Shown: in pieces, positions 45,870-53,634 of the stretch
Position numbering within the stretch: position 1 is the stretch's first letter
Layout: the number at the start of each line of letters is the position of its first letter
Origin: Terrimicrobium sacchariphilum
GTDB taxonomy: Bacteria; Verrucomicrobiota; Verrucomicrobiia; Chthoniobacterales; Terrimicrobiaceae
Assembly: GCF_001613545.1 (NCBI RefSeq)
Contig: NZ_BDCO01000002.1
Location: 3,162,001-3,226,000, forward strand
Length of the DNA stretch: 64,000 nucleotides
Reading direction: 5' to 3'
Notes under the pieces: model-generated
Databases searched by the model: none
What the model was told of the DNA's origin: nothing
The model's input: only the letters and a program-made list of their open reading frames with translations
Translations under genes and position numbers: made by a program

Positions 45870-45895
45870 TAAGTAACGACAAATACCGTTACTTA
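45870..45895. promoter_or_regulatory. Inverted repeat before the acetylesterase gene, candidate LacI-type operator
   Basis: Perfect 9-bp arms TAAGTAACG and CGTTACTTA are separated by 8 bp, 6 bp upstream of the esterase ATG. Within it, the minus strand reads TAACGGTA (45884-45891), an 8-mer also found before the genes starting at 49352 and 49539. The central CG and near-palindromic form resemble LacI-family operators, and a LacI gene lies next door. Binding is inferred. Confidence 0.55.
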
Positions 45896-45947
45896 TCAAT
45901 CAGAAATAAAAAATCCCCCGCGTGGGAATAATTGAAAAATGACAGAA

Positions 45948-46910
45948 CTAGACGGAAACTACCGATCCTTTGACAGATAACCGCCCAGGCACGCGAACCT
46001 CCACCGGAGTGCGGCGCGGCAGACCGGGCCAGGCGAGCAACAGGTCGGCCGCCATTTTTCCCATCAGGGTCCAGTCTGGGGAAAAGGATGTTAATCTCCG
46101 GGAAGCAGGAGCCGTATCATCAAAGGAAACCATGCTGCAATCCCGAGGCAGCTCCCAACCCTTGGATTCGAAGTAATCCATCGCCGCACCAGCCAGACTG
46201 TCACTCGCAAATGCAATCGCCGAACCCTTGGGAAGACTCTCCAGGACTGCGGGCCGGGGATCGGTTTCGAGATTCCATGTGGCAACTTCCACGGGCAGTC
46301 CATTCTTCCGCATGACCCACTCGTAACCTCTCTCTCGCTCCAGAAAGATCTGGGTTAGCGGCTCCTCCTCGCGGATGAACAGCACCCGGCGGTGCCCATG
46401 CTCCACAAGATGGTTCACCGCATCCCTCATGCCCCCAAAGTTATCTGCCGTAATACGCGGAAGATCAATGCCTTCCGAGTAGCTGCTCACGGCTATCGCG
46501 GGGATGTCCCCGAGACTCCGCACGGTTTCCGCCGTGTAGCGCCCGAAAAGGAAAACCGCCTCCACGCTACGGTTACGCACAGCAGCCGGCACCTCCGACA
46601 TCGAGGGCATCTCAATCGCCGTCTCGGTGTTGAGCGCCTTGCACTGCTGATGCAGACCGAAAAAAATGAGCCGCCTCACTCCGGAAGCCAGCGGATCAAC
46701 CTGGGAGGCTCCATAGAATACAACCGCCGCCCGCCGCAGTGTGGACGACGGCTTTGGCGTGCGAAGACGGGTGTAGCCGAGTTCGCGAGCCTTTTCCAGG
46801 ATGCGCTCCTTCGTAGCCTCCGCCAGATCGGGATGGTTCCGCAACGCCCGCGAAACCGTAATCACCGACACTCCCAACTCGTTGGCAATCTTTGCCTGAT
46901 TGATCCGCAT
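45948..46910 (-). CDS. LacI-family transcriptional regulator
   Basis: The protein of about 320 residues starts with a canonical HTH (INQAKIANELGVSVITVSRA, LRNHPDLAEATKERILEKAR ELGY). The effector domain follows, with VFLFGRYTAETVRSLGDIPA, HGHRRVLFIREEEP and the family block FASDSLAGAAMDYFESKGWE. It ends in TPVEVRVPGRLSVKGSVV. The ATG at 46910 is preferred over an in-frame GTG at 46928. It is divergent from the PEP-CTERM gene at 47003, and between pectin genes that share the TAACGGTA motif, so it is the best candidate for the local repressor or activator. Confidence 0.93.
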   Translation of the reverse strand: MRINQAKIANELGVSVITVSRALRNHPDLAEATKERILEKARELGYTRLRTPKPSSTLRRAAVVFYGASQVDPLASGVRRLIFFGLHQQCKALNTETAIEMPSMSEVPAAVRNRSVEAVFLFGRYTAETVRSLGDIPAIAVSSYSEGIDLPRITADNFGGMRDAVNHLVEHGHRRVLFIREEEPLTQIFLERERGYEWVMRKNGLPVEVATWNLETDPRPAVLESLPKGSAIAFASDSLAGAAMDYFESKGWELPRDCSMVSFDDTAPASRRLTSFSPDWTLMGKMAADLLLAWPGLPRRTPVEVRVPGRLSVKGSVVSV

Positions 46911-46968
46911 GCCCCGCAAGGTATCCACCCGGACCGATCAGGCCAACAAAATTAGCAATTGACAATTG

Positions 46969-46993
46969 TCGGTAATTTTTAATGTACTACCGA
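46969..46993. promoter_or_regulatory. Inverted repeat and promoter elements between lacI-type and PEP-CTERM genes
   Basis: TCGGTA (46969-46974) and TACCGA (46988-46993) form an inverted repeat with a 13-bp spacer. A -35-like TTGACA lies just before it (46959-46964), overlapping a perfect GACAATTGTC palindrome (46961-46970), and a TAATGT that could serve as -10 lies inside (46980-46985). The arms share the CGGTA core of the other sites in this locus. It could control the PEP-CTERM gene and autoregulate the regulator. Confidence 0.45.
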
Positions 46994-47002
46994 TTATTCG
47001 AT

Positions 47003-47722
47003 ATGAAAATCACCCTCCTGAAGACAATCATTTTGGCCGTTTCTGTTTTCGGAATCGCCACCTCCCCCGCAGCAACCATCCTTTTTACCGATACACTCCC
47101 CACCTCGGACGTGATCCGGTCCAACACCGGCGCGAAAACCGGCGACATTCAGGTGCGAAACTATGGATCAACGCCCACCAGTAATAATCGGTGGGTCGGC
47201 GTTGGCTTTTCCACGATATCCGCAATCAGCCTGGATAAGGTGACGTTCTTTATCGCCTCCAATGGCACCCCCACCGCCACGGCACTGGGGGCGAGCATGA
47301 CGATTTCCATTGTGTCCCTTGCCAGCTTGACCGCCTCCCCGTCGGCTCCCTTCACTCCGCTCTATTCCGAATCCGCAACGGTCCCGACCACCTACAACAA
47401 CGAAAGCTACATAACCTTCGATCTTGCGAGTTCTTACTCACTTTCCGCCAACAGCTATTACGGAGTACTCGTCTCCTTCGATACCAACGCCAATAACAGG
47501 GCGATGAACTTTACCCAAGTGTCCAGCACCGGCGGAAAGTCGGGCATCGGCGACACCTTCTACACGGCAGATCAGGGCGCGACCTACACCAACAACACCG
47601 CCGCACTGAACTTCGTGGCTCAATCCGTCCCGGAACCATCGACCACGGCGCTACTCGCCATCGTCGGAGGAGCCGCCATCGCGAGCATCTATCGCTCCCG
47701 CAGGCGTTCTGCGAAAGCTTAA
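47003..47722 (+). CDS. PEP-CTERM-anchored exported protein
   Basis: The 239-residue product starts at ATG 47003, with a signal peptide ending near SPAAT. The C-terminal signal is VPEPS, hydrophobic TALLAIVGGAAIASI, then YRSRRR. The body is beta-rich (RWVGVGFSTISAISLDKVTF, ESYITFDLASSYSLSANSYY) and resembles the mature domains of the pair at 2795-4266, though more distantly. It should be exposed on the surface after exosortase processing. It stands alone between a LacI gene and convergent genes. Possible polysaccharide binding is inferred from context. Confidence 0.85.
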   Translation: MKITLLKTIILAVSVFGIATSPAATILFTDTLPTSDVIRSNTGAKTGDIQVRNYGSTPTSNNRWVGVGFSTISAISLDKVTFFIASNGTPTATALGASMTISIVSLASLTASPSAPFTPLYSESATVPTTYNNESYITFDLASSYSLSANSYYGVLVSFDTNANNRAMNFTQVSSTGGKSGIGDTFYTADQGATYTNNTAALNFVAQSVPEPSTTALLAIVGGAAIASIYRSRRRSAKA

Positions 47723-47740
47723 GGGAATACTGATACACTT

Positions 47741-48715
47741 TCAGGAGGATGGCAGGACCGGGAGAAACACCTGGTCCTGCTCTTTTCCTTTTCGGGGAAG
47801 TCCTTCCAGGCCGGTCCTGAAGATATAAATCCTCTTCCAGGAGATACTCTCCCCGGATTCCGCTCGGAACACCCCAAAGATCTCCGGAGCAAGGAATCCA
47901 TCCTTCACAAAGATCGACAGGCGCGACACCGGCAACAGGGCGGTCACCGTCACCTCCCGCCGGCCATCCGAGCACCTCGCCCAGCCCAGCAATGGCCGAT
48001 CCCTCTGCTCTGCGGTGAAATAAAGAGGCGCAGCAGGCGTTTTTTCAAACCGCATCCCTCCCTCGACGGCTCTGGCCGTCCTCAGCCACTGAATGCCAGG
48101 ACGCAATGAAGTGGCAAACACCCATGGCAGGCCGCGCTCCATGCAGAGCCAGTTGTGATTGTACTGGTCGAAGCTTATGCGCTCGCGGCCGGTATTTTGA
48201 AATTCATAAGAAATCTCCACCCGGCCCCCCGAGGAATCGACCGAGATCTTCTTGCGATAGAGATATCGCCACCGCCCGGCGTCGAGGCGCTGCTCAAAGA
48301 CCGCCTGCAAGGCCGATCTCTCAACCAGCTCCGTCGTCGCAGGCAGCAGCACCGGATACGGATCCCAGAATCGATATGGCGTCACGCGCATGCGCCGCAG
48401 CAGCCCGACACCGATCTTGAGAAAGCCTCCCTCAAAGCCCCCGTCATAGCCAGGAGGCGGCGACCAGCGGGAACTGAACTCATCGATCAACCCCTCCTCG
48501 CCCAGGAACTCCACCCCTCCGCTCTCCACCCGATCCACCCGGATCGGATCAAAGCGCGGGCCGTACTTTTCCCTCAGCCCTTCCGCATCCGCCGCCACAT
48601 GAGCACGGAACGATCCGTCGCCCAGCCAGAAACCGCCATCGCTCCGCGCTTCCGCTGCAACCCCCAGGGGCAGCAGCCACAAAAGCGCGAGGCGAGGCCA
48701 GACTAGCACGGCCAC
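47741..48715 (-). CDS. Exported galactose-mutarotase-like protein
   Basis: The 324-residue product probably starts at GTG 48715, directly after the stop of the previous gene, with signal peptide VWPRLALLWLLPLGVAAEA. The body (GFWLGDGSFRAHVAADAEGL, then VEISYEFQNTGRERISFDQY NHNW) resembles the beta-sandwich fold of galactose mutarotase/aldose epimerase-like proteins, including NTG, a Glu-rich strand and the YNHNW block. Such domains bind or epimerise sugars, here in the periplasm. Catalytic residues cannot be assigned with certainty. It is the second gene of a two-gene operon with 48717-49352. Confidence 0.6.
   Translation of the reverse strand: MAVLVWPRLALLWLLPLGVAAEARSDGGFWLGDGSFRAHVAADAEGLREKYGPRFDPIRVDRVESGGVEFLGEEGLIDEFSSRWSPPPGYDGGFEGGFLKIGVGLLRRMRVTPYRFWDPYPVLLPATTELVERSALQAVFEQRLDAGRWRYLYRKKISVDSSGGRVEISYEFQNTGRERISFDQYNHNWLCMERGLPWVFATSLRPGIQWLRTARAVEGGMRFEKTPAAPLYFTAEQRDRPLLGWARCSDGRREVTVTALLPVSRLSIFVKDGFLAPEIFGVFRAESGESISWKRIYIFRTGLEGLPRKGKEQDQVFLPVLPSS
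47752..47780. terminator. Candidate rho-independent terminator of the PEP-CTERM gene
   Basis: Arms GCAGGACC (47752-47759) and GGTCCTGC (47773-47780) form an 8-bp stem with a 13-nt loop, followed on the plus strand by a T-rich stretch (TCTTTTCCTTTT). It lies 30 bp after the PEP-CTERM stop. It also lies inside the 3' coding end of the convergent gene, so the sequence serves two roles if real. Confidence 0.45.
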
Positions 48716-48716
48716 C

Positions 48717-49352
48717 TCAGAGCGGAGGCAGGGATTTATCGGAGGGAACCAACTCCAGCAGCGTATCGTTCGCCGTGCGGAAATTGCTCGCTCCGCCATC
48801 CTTCGTGGAAAGCAGGAAGACTCGCGCAGCCGACGGTTGATCCGGCAGCGGAAGCTCCAGAGTGATGTAGAGATTGGGTCCATCCCAGGCCGCGCGCACC
48901 TTTGTGTTTTCGGCACTGAAGTCTGGATTCTTGAAAAGCACATACGGCGATTTACCCTGTGCGGTTTCCAGAGCAACCATCAGGTCCACACCTTGCACCC
49001 CTTCGTCCTGACGGCCGGTCGCCGTATCGTTATCGATGTCGAGGTAGAGACAGAAAGATGAGCGGTCAAGGACCGGTGGGTGGTCGAAACGTATCTCAAA
49101 AAGCAGCCTGTCCTTACCCACCACCTCGCCGCGAATCATACGGACCTGCGAGGCTTTTTCTGTGTTTGCCTCGGGCGTTTGAACTTTTGCCGTGCTTTCA
49201 AAGAGGATGTTCATCTCCTTGAAAGGAGCCGTCCCGCCCAGCGCCAGTTTTTCCGCCAATTCCTCCTTCGACTCCGCCAGAGCCGATGAAGCCGTCAGAG
49301 AAAAAAGCACACAACCAGCCAGAAAGGCCATCAGAGGGGAATTTTGATGCAT
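48717..49352 (-). CDS. Secreted protein with sugar-binding-like beta-sandwich domain
   Basis: The 211-residue product starts at ATG 49352 with signal peptide MHQNSPLMAFLAGCVLFSLT. The mature part has FEIRFDHPPVLDRSSFCLYL, DNDTATGRQDEGVQGVDLMV and AAWDGPNLYITLELPLPD. The DNDTATG block followed by GVD resembles the carbohydrate-binding beta-sandwich of DOMON/CBM9-like domains, where Asp residues hold calcium. There is no anchor. It overlaps no gene and is followed immediately by the mutarotase-like gene. A TATAAT -10 (minus strand of 49377-49382) lies upstream. Function is inferred only from fold resemblance. Confidence 0.65.
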   Translation of the reverse strand: MHQNSPLMAFLAGCVLFSLTASSALAESKEELAEKLALGGTAPFKEMNILFESTAKVQTPEANTEKASQVRMIRGEVVGKDRLLFEIRFDHPPVLDRSSFCLYLDIDNDTATGRQDEGVQGVDLMVALETAQGKSPYVLFKNPDFSAENTKVRAAWDGPNLYITLELPLPDQPSAARVFLLSTKDGGASNFRTANDTLLELVPSDKSLPPL

Positions 49353-49360
49353 AAAGAAAA

Positions 49361-49382
49361 GATAACGGTAATTATCATTATA
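49361..49382 (-). promoter_or_regulatory. TATAAT -10 box with TAACGGTA motif before the 48717-49352 gene
   Basis: Read on the minus strand, TATAAT (49377-49382) is followed by GATAATTACCGTTATC (49361-49376), which contains the complement of TAACGGTA (49363-49370). The motif would lie over the transcription start, a good place for repression. GATAA and TTATC ends form a short inverted repeat. No strong -35 is visible. Confidence 0.45.
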
Positions 49383-49494
49383 TTCAATGAAGTTTTTCGT
49401 CACCATTCTCTATATTTTATCTTTTTAGCGCCTCTCTGCATCACCTTTCTCACCCTCTGGTAGAGGGATAAAGCGAGGAATGGAGGCAAAATCT

Positions 49495-49529
49495 TTGACA
49501 CACCTTTATTGTCGGTATATTTAACGGTA
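49495..49529 (+). promoter_or_regulatory. Sigma-70-like promoter with TAACGGTA motif before the exo-lyase-like gene
   Basis: TTGACA (49495-49500) is followed after 17 bp by TATTTA (49518-49523), or after 15 bp by TATATT. CGGTA occurs twice (49513-49517 and 49525-49529), and the second is part of TAACGGTA (49522-49529) that overlaps the -10 and start region. The gene begins only 10 bp later, so the leader is very short. Regulator binding here is inferred. Confidence 0.5.
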
Positions 49530-49538
49530 ATTCCTTCC

Positions 49539-52500
49539 ATGATTCTCTCCCGAGCGCCCTTGGTATTGTCTTTTCTTGTCGCCTGCGCCCTCATCGTCGA
49601 CGCGCAGGACGACGCCTATCGCTTTCAGAACGAATGGGTGAAATACGAGTCGTCAGACAATCTCGGGCTGACCGCCGACAAGCTGGAAAAGACTGCTCCG
49701 TTTTCCTTTCCCCGCCCAAGACCTGCGGTCCCTTTCGGCATAGAGCCGTTTGCTGATCCGACGCCGGAAAAGGGGGCAGGCCTCACGGATCGCGTCCCAG
49801 TGACATTCACCGAGGAGTCAGGCGTCGGACGGGAGGCCAGTGTACGCTTTGGTTTTCCCCTGCCGAAGGGAGCCATCTTCGAGAAAGCCGGAGCGCGATT
49901 TTCGGATGCGAAGGGTTCTCCCCTGCCCGCTCAATTCACGGTGACCTCCCGCTGGCCCGACGGCAGCATTCGCTGGCTGCTTATCGAGAGCCGCATCAAA
50001 ATCGAAGCCAACGAATCGGCAACCAGCTATGTCAGCTTCGCGGAAAAAGCCGATGGGAAATCCACGGATAACACGCTCACGCTGAGCCAGGATGACAAAA
50101 CCCTCCAGATCTCGACCGGGGCGGTGACGGTCACTATCGACAAAACACACTTCAACTTGATCGCAAAGGCCTTCGGCTCGTCGGAAAAGGTGCCATCTGC
50201 CTGGAAGAGTGATGCAAGTGGCATCACTCTCACCGCGACTGACGGCACGGCTTATTCCACGGCAGCTCTCCCTCCCGAGTCGATCGCGGTTGAGGAGTCC
50301 GGCCCGGAGCGAATCACTATCCGGGTAGACGGGCGCTACGGAGATGGCTCCGGCAAGTCGTTCATGCGCTACACAACACGGCTGACATTTCGTCGAGCCT
50401 CCCCGGTGGTGGAGATCGCGCATACTCACATCAATGACGATCTCTCCCATGAGTTCACCGACATTGCTTCCCTTGACCTGAATCTCCAAGCCCCGGACAC
50501 CATCACCCAGGTGCTCGCAAACCTACCGACTGCAGATGACAAAGGCGCCCGTCTTGTCTCAGGCCGGGAGTTGTCAGTCTTTCAATCCAGCGACAGCCAT
50601 AGCTCCTGGACCATTGACGGCCAGACGAAACCCGGTGGACGCACCTCCGGCAGCTGGCTGGTCTCCGCCGGGGATGCCAGGGTAGGAGTGGCAATACTCG
50701 ATTTCTGGGAACGCTGGCCGAAGGGATTCTCCGCAGGCGAAAATCGCGCCCGTATCGGACTGCTCCCCAAACTGCCCGGCCCGACCTTCGGCGACGACCT
50801 GCCGTATCACCTGAAGTTTCCCTTCGTCTCCGGCAACTACCGGTTCAAGTGGGGCATGTCGACAACCGAGCGGCTGGCCATCGACCTCTCCGGCAAGGTT
50901 CCCCGCAAGGCGCTGCTCGCGGAAATTCAGTCGCCGCTCGTCGCGATCATCCCGGCGGGCTGGTACGCCTCGACCCGCGCCCTGGGCGACATCCCGGCCC
51001 CGCAAGGCGCGCAGTTCGAGCTTTGGGATGAATTCGTCTCCCGCAGCTACGAGCAGCACATGGACCTGGCCCGCGCCCAGCGCGAGTACGGATTCTTCAA
51101 CTACGGAGACTGGTTCGGCGAGCGAAAGCGCAACTGGGGCAACAATGAATACGACCTCGCACATTGTTTCTTCCAGCAGTTCGCAAGAACAGGCAATACC
51201 GATTATTTCCGCCTCGCCCTGCGTGCCGCGCGCCACCAGGCGGATGTCGACATCGTTCACGCCTATCCCGATCCCCGCTACGTCGGCGCAAATCATCAAC
51301 ACTCGATCGGTCATACCGGCGTGTGGGAAGGCCCCAACCGCCCGAAGCAGGCGACCTGGAGCCACGCTTACGACGAGCATACCGATGGCACGAACGGCCA
51401 CACCTGGGCCGACGGCATGTCCGATGCATGGTGCCTGACGGGAGACCCTCGCGTGGCTGAGGCGACGCTGGAACTCGGCGAGCACCTCACCTGGGCCATC
51501 GCCCCGTCCTTCAAATCCCTCGGCACCCATGAGCGCTCGGCCGGCTGGTCGATCAAGGCCCTCATGGGCCTGTATCGACTCCGCCCCGATCCCGATTACC
51601 TCAAGGCCGCGGGCCAGATCGCGTCAGTCGCTGTAAAGTCGCAGACGCTCGATCTGGGCGGCGCGTGGGCGCACAAACTCCCCCCCGATCATGACCCACT
51701 CCAGCGCGTCGGCAACTGCCCGTTCCTCATCGGCATCCTCCTGACGGCTCTCGCTGAGTATCATGAACAATCCGGGGATGAGACGATCTGGAAATCCCTC
51801 GAAGCAAGCACAGGGTGGCTGCGAAAAGCCTGGGATGCCCCTCGCGCCTCGTGGCCTTACTCCGCCGACACCGAGGGCAAGCCGACCTCGCCCTTTTATC
51901 CCGCCCATCTCAATCCGCTCGTTGTGAACGCCATAGCCTACGTCGCGGAAAAGGCAGGCCATCGCGCCGACATGGACATGGTGCTGAAGTCGATGGTTCG
52001 TGACTTTGCCTTCATCGACCGCGAGGGCTTTGGAAAGGAACTCGCCGAGCAGATGAACTTCACCCCCGACACGCTTGGCCGGATGTCCCGCTTCTATGGG
52101 CGGAACGATCCCCAGGCCGCGCCACTCCTTCTGAGCAAGGCCGAGACCCGTCTCCGCGACGAGATCACCCTCGACTTTCCTTCCTCCGGAGATCTCTGGC
52201 AGCGAGGGCCGAGGGATCAGTCTGCAGCTCTCGCTCTCACGTCGGACGCAGCCCACCCCTCCGTCATCCGCAAGCCTTATGGGTCGGCCAGGACCGATGC
52301 GCAAAAGAGCCATCTCACCGTGACCAATGCGTCAGGGGTCACTATCCTTGAGCGGGAGTTCTCACCCGGCGAGAAGCTCGACATTCCCTTTGAGATCAGC
52401 GGCAAGGCTGGCGATGTCTTCCGCATCCGCATGCAGGATTCCATCACCGGGGCGTGGCGGATCGCCGGGGAAAACATCCGCACCGTGCTCGATGCCCGAT

Positions 52501-52877
52501 CCAAGCTCCATCTTGCGGGCATCGGCCAGCGGCGTCTCTCCTTCTTTGTCCCGGCGGGAACAGCATCAATCGCTATCTCGGTGGCCGGAATCCACCAGGG
52601 CGAGTATGGCTGCGCTCTGATCTCGCCAGATGGCCGGGTGCGCGCCTTCCTGCGAGCGTCCAATGCCGGAGCCGATCCCATGATCGGAGGAGCGCTGCCA
52701 CAATATTCGCCCGGGCCATTGAGTTACGCGCCGGATCAATCTCAAACCAACGCCATGTGGGAACTCGCCCTTTGGGCCGCAGGTGATATCATCTGCGACA
52801 TTCAGGGCGTCCCCCCGTATCTGGCTCCCAACCCGGAAAACTGGTTCAACCCCGAAGTCTCCCCCGCCACCCCATGA
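49539..52877 (+). CDS. Exo-rhamnogalacturonan lyase/YetA-like protein
   Basis: The 1112-residue product starts at ATG 49539 with a signal peptide (LSRAPLVLSFLVACALIVDA). The N-terminal beta domain contains QFTVTSRWPDGSIRWLLIES, the hallmark of the PcRGLX/YetA family. The middle contains YDEHTDGTNGHTWADGMSDA WCLTGD-type toroid blocks, and the end is a beta-sandwich. Members cleave rhamnogalacturonan I from the chain end. The catalytic residues are not known to me with certainty. It leads an operon with a pseudopilin gene (4-bp overlap), an MFS carrier and a YhcH protein. Length and order agree with a complete, exported enzyme acting in the periplasm or outside. Confidence 0.8.
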   Translation: MILSRAPLVLSFLVACALIVDAQDDAYRFQNEWVKYESSDNLGLTADKLEKTAPFSFPRPRPAVPFGIEPFADPTPEKGAGLTDRVPVTFTEESGVGREASVRFGFPLPKGAIFEKAGARFSDAKGSPLPAQFTVTSRWPDGSIRWLLIESRIKIEANESATSYVSFAEKADGKSTDNTLTLSQDDKTLQISTGAVTVTIDKTHFNLIAKAFGSSEKVPSAWKSDASGITLTATDGTAYSTAALPPESIAVEESGPERITIRVDGRYGDGSGKSFMRYTTRLTFRRASPVVEIAHTHINDDLSHEFTDIASLDLNLQAPDTITQVLANLPTADDKGARLVSGRELSVFQSSDSHSSWTIDGQTKPGGRTSGSWLVSAGDARVGVAILDFWERWPKGFSAGENRARIGLLPKLPGPTFGDDLPYHLKFPFVSGNYRFKWGMSTTERLAIDLSGKVPRKALLAEIQSPLVAIIPAGWYASTRALGDIPAPQGAQFELWDEFVSRSYEQHMDLARAQREYGFFNYGDWFGERKRNWGNNEYDLAHCFFQQFARTGNTDYFRLALRAARHQADVDIVHAYPDPRYVGANHQHSIGHTGVWEGPNRPKQATWSHAYDEHTDGTNGHTWADGMSDAWCLTGDPRVAEATLELGEHLTWAIAPSFKSLGTHERSAGWSIKALMGLYRLRPDPDYLKAAGQIASVAVKSQTLDLGGAWAHKLPPDHDPLQRVGNCPFLIGILLTALAEYHEQSGDETIWKSLEASTGWLRKAWDAPRASWPYSADTEGKPTSPFYPAHLNPLVVNAIAYVAEKAGHRADMDMVLKSMVRDFAFIDREGFGKELAEQMNFTPDTLGRMSRFYGRNDPQAAPLLLSKAETRLRDEITLDFPSSGDLWQRGPRDQSAALALTSDAAHPSVIRKPYGSARTDAQKSHLTVTNASGVTILEREFSPGEKLDIPFEISGKAGDVFRIRMQDSITGAWRIAGENIRTVLDARSKLHLAGIGQRRLSFFVPAGTASIAISVAGIHQGEYGCALISPDGRVRAFLRASNAGADPMIGGALPQYSPGPLSYAPDQSQTNAMWELALWAAGDIICDIQGVPPYLAPNPENWFNPEVSPATP

Positions 52878-53557
52878 ACGCCTCCCGGTACACTCCATGG
52901 CGCAGCCCGGCTGCGTTTACCATGATCGAGCTGCTCATCACCGTCGCGATCATCGGCATCCTCTCCGCCCTCGTCTTTGGCGGGTACAAGCAGACCGTCG
53001 GGCTGGCAAATCGCACGAAATGCGTGGGAAACCTCAAGGCCATCGGCATCGCCATCGCGCAATATGCCAATGACAACCAGGGCCTCCTGCCCGGCCAGAG
53101 CGATAACAGCATCCGGTCGACTTATCGGATCAAGAATAATGACCTCGGGGCCTTCCTCGCTCCTTATTGGGATCTTCCTCCCGCTGATACGGTCACTCGC
53201 AACGCCCCGGCCCTCATGTGTCCGGCTTGGAAAACCACGATGCATATGCAGGAGGGCAAGTGCTACTGGAGTCCGTTCCGACTCAAAGGATTCTACAACG
53301 AGGCCAACCCGACGGGCTATTATTGCCCATTCGGCAAAGGCCAACCCGACGGCCTGCCACTCCGCATGCAGGTGATCCAGCAAATCCCGGGATTCAACTC
53401 GTCAAAACAATGGATGATCCAGGACTTTGATCAGATCAACGGCTCGACCATGAGTATCCCGGAACAGGCTCCCAAGCCTGTGCACGGCCATGTGCGCAAC
53501 GTGCTTTTCTTCGACTACCACATTGAGTCCGTCCCGGCGTCAACCGTCCTGAATTGA
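52874..53557 (+). CDS. Pseudopilin-like protein (prepilin N-terminal cleavage/methylation domain)
   Basis: The 227-residue product has the leader RSPAAFTMIELLITVAIIGI, cleaved before Phe, then one transmembrane helix. TKCVGNLKAIGIAIAQYAND follows, as in the family, and HGHVRNVLFFDYHIESVP at the C terminus corresponds to the usual GH-DGHV block (here FDYH instead of CDGH). Its ATG overlaps the stop of the lyase-like gene (ATGA), so the two are translationally coupled. This is the third such gene in the window, and two of them are tied to pectin enzymes. The role is unknown; a secretion or surface-fibre accessory role is a guess. Confidence 0.87.
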   Translation: MNASRYTPWRSPAAFTMIELLITVAIIGILSALVFGGYKQTVGLANRTKCVGNLKAIGIAIAQYANDNQGLLPGQSDNSIRSTYRIKNNDLGAFLAPYWDLPPADTVTRNAPALMCPAWKTTMHMQEGKCYWSPFRLKGFYNEANPTGYYCPFGKGQPDGLPLRMQVIQQIPGFNSSKQWMIQDFDQINGSTMSIPEQAPKPVHGHVRNVLFFDYHIESVPASTVLN

Positions 53558-53634
53558 CGGACCTAGACGCCAACACGTATTGGTAAGAGTTCATTTCGGT
53601 CTCGCCCCGCGGGCCGTCACCAGAAACGCCCCGA

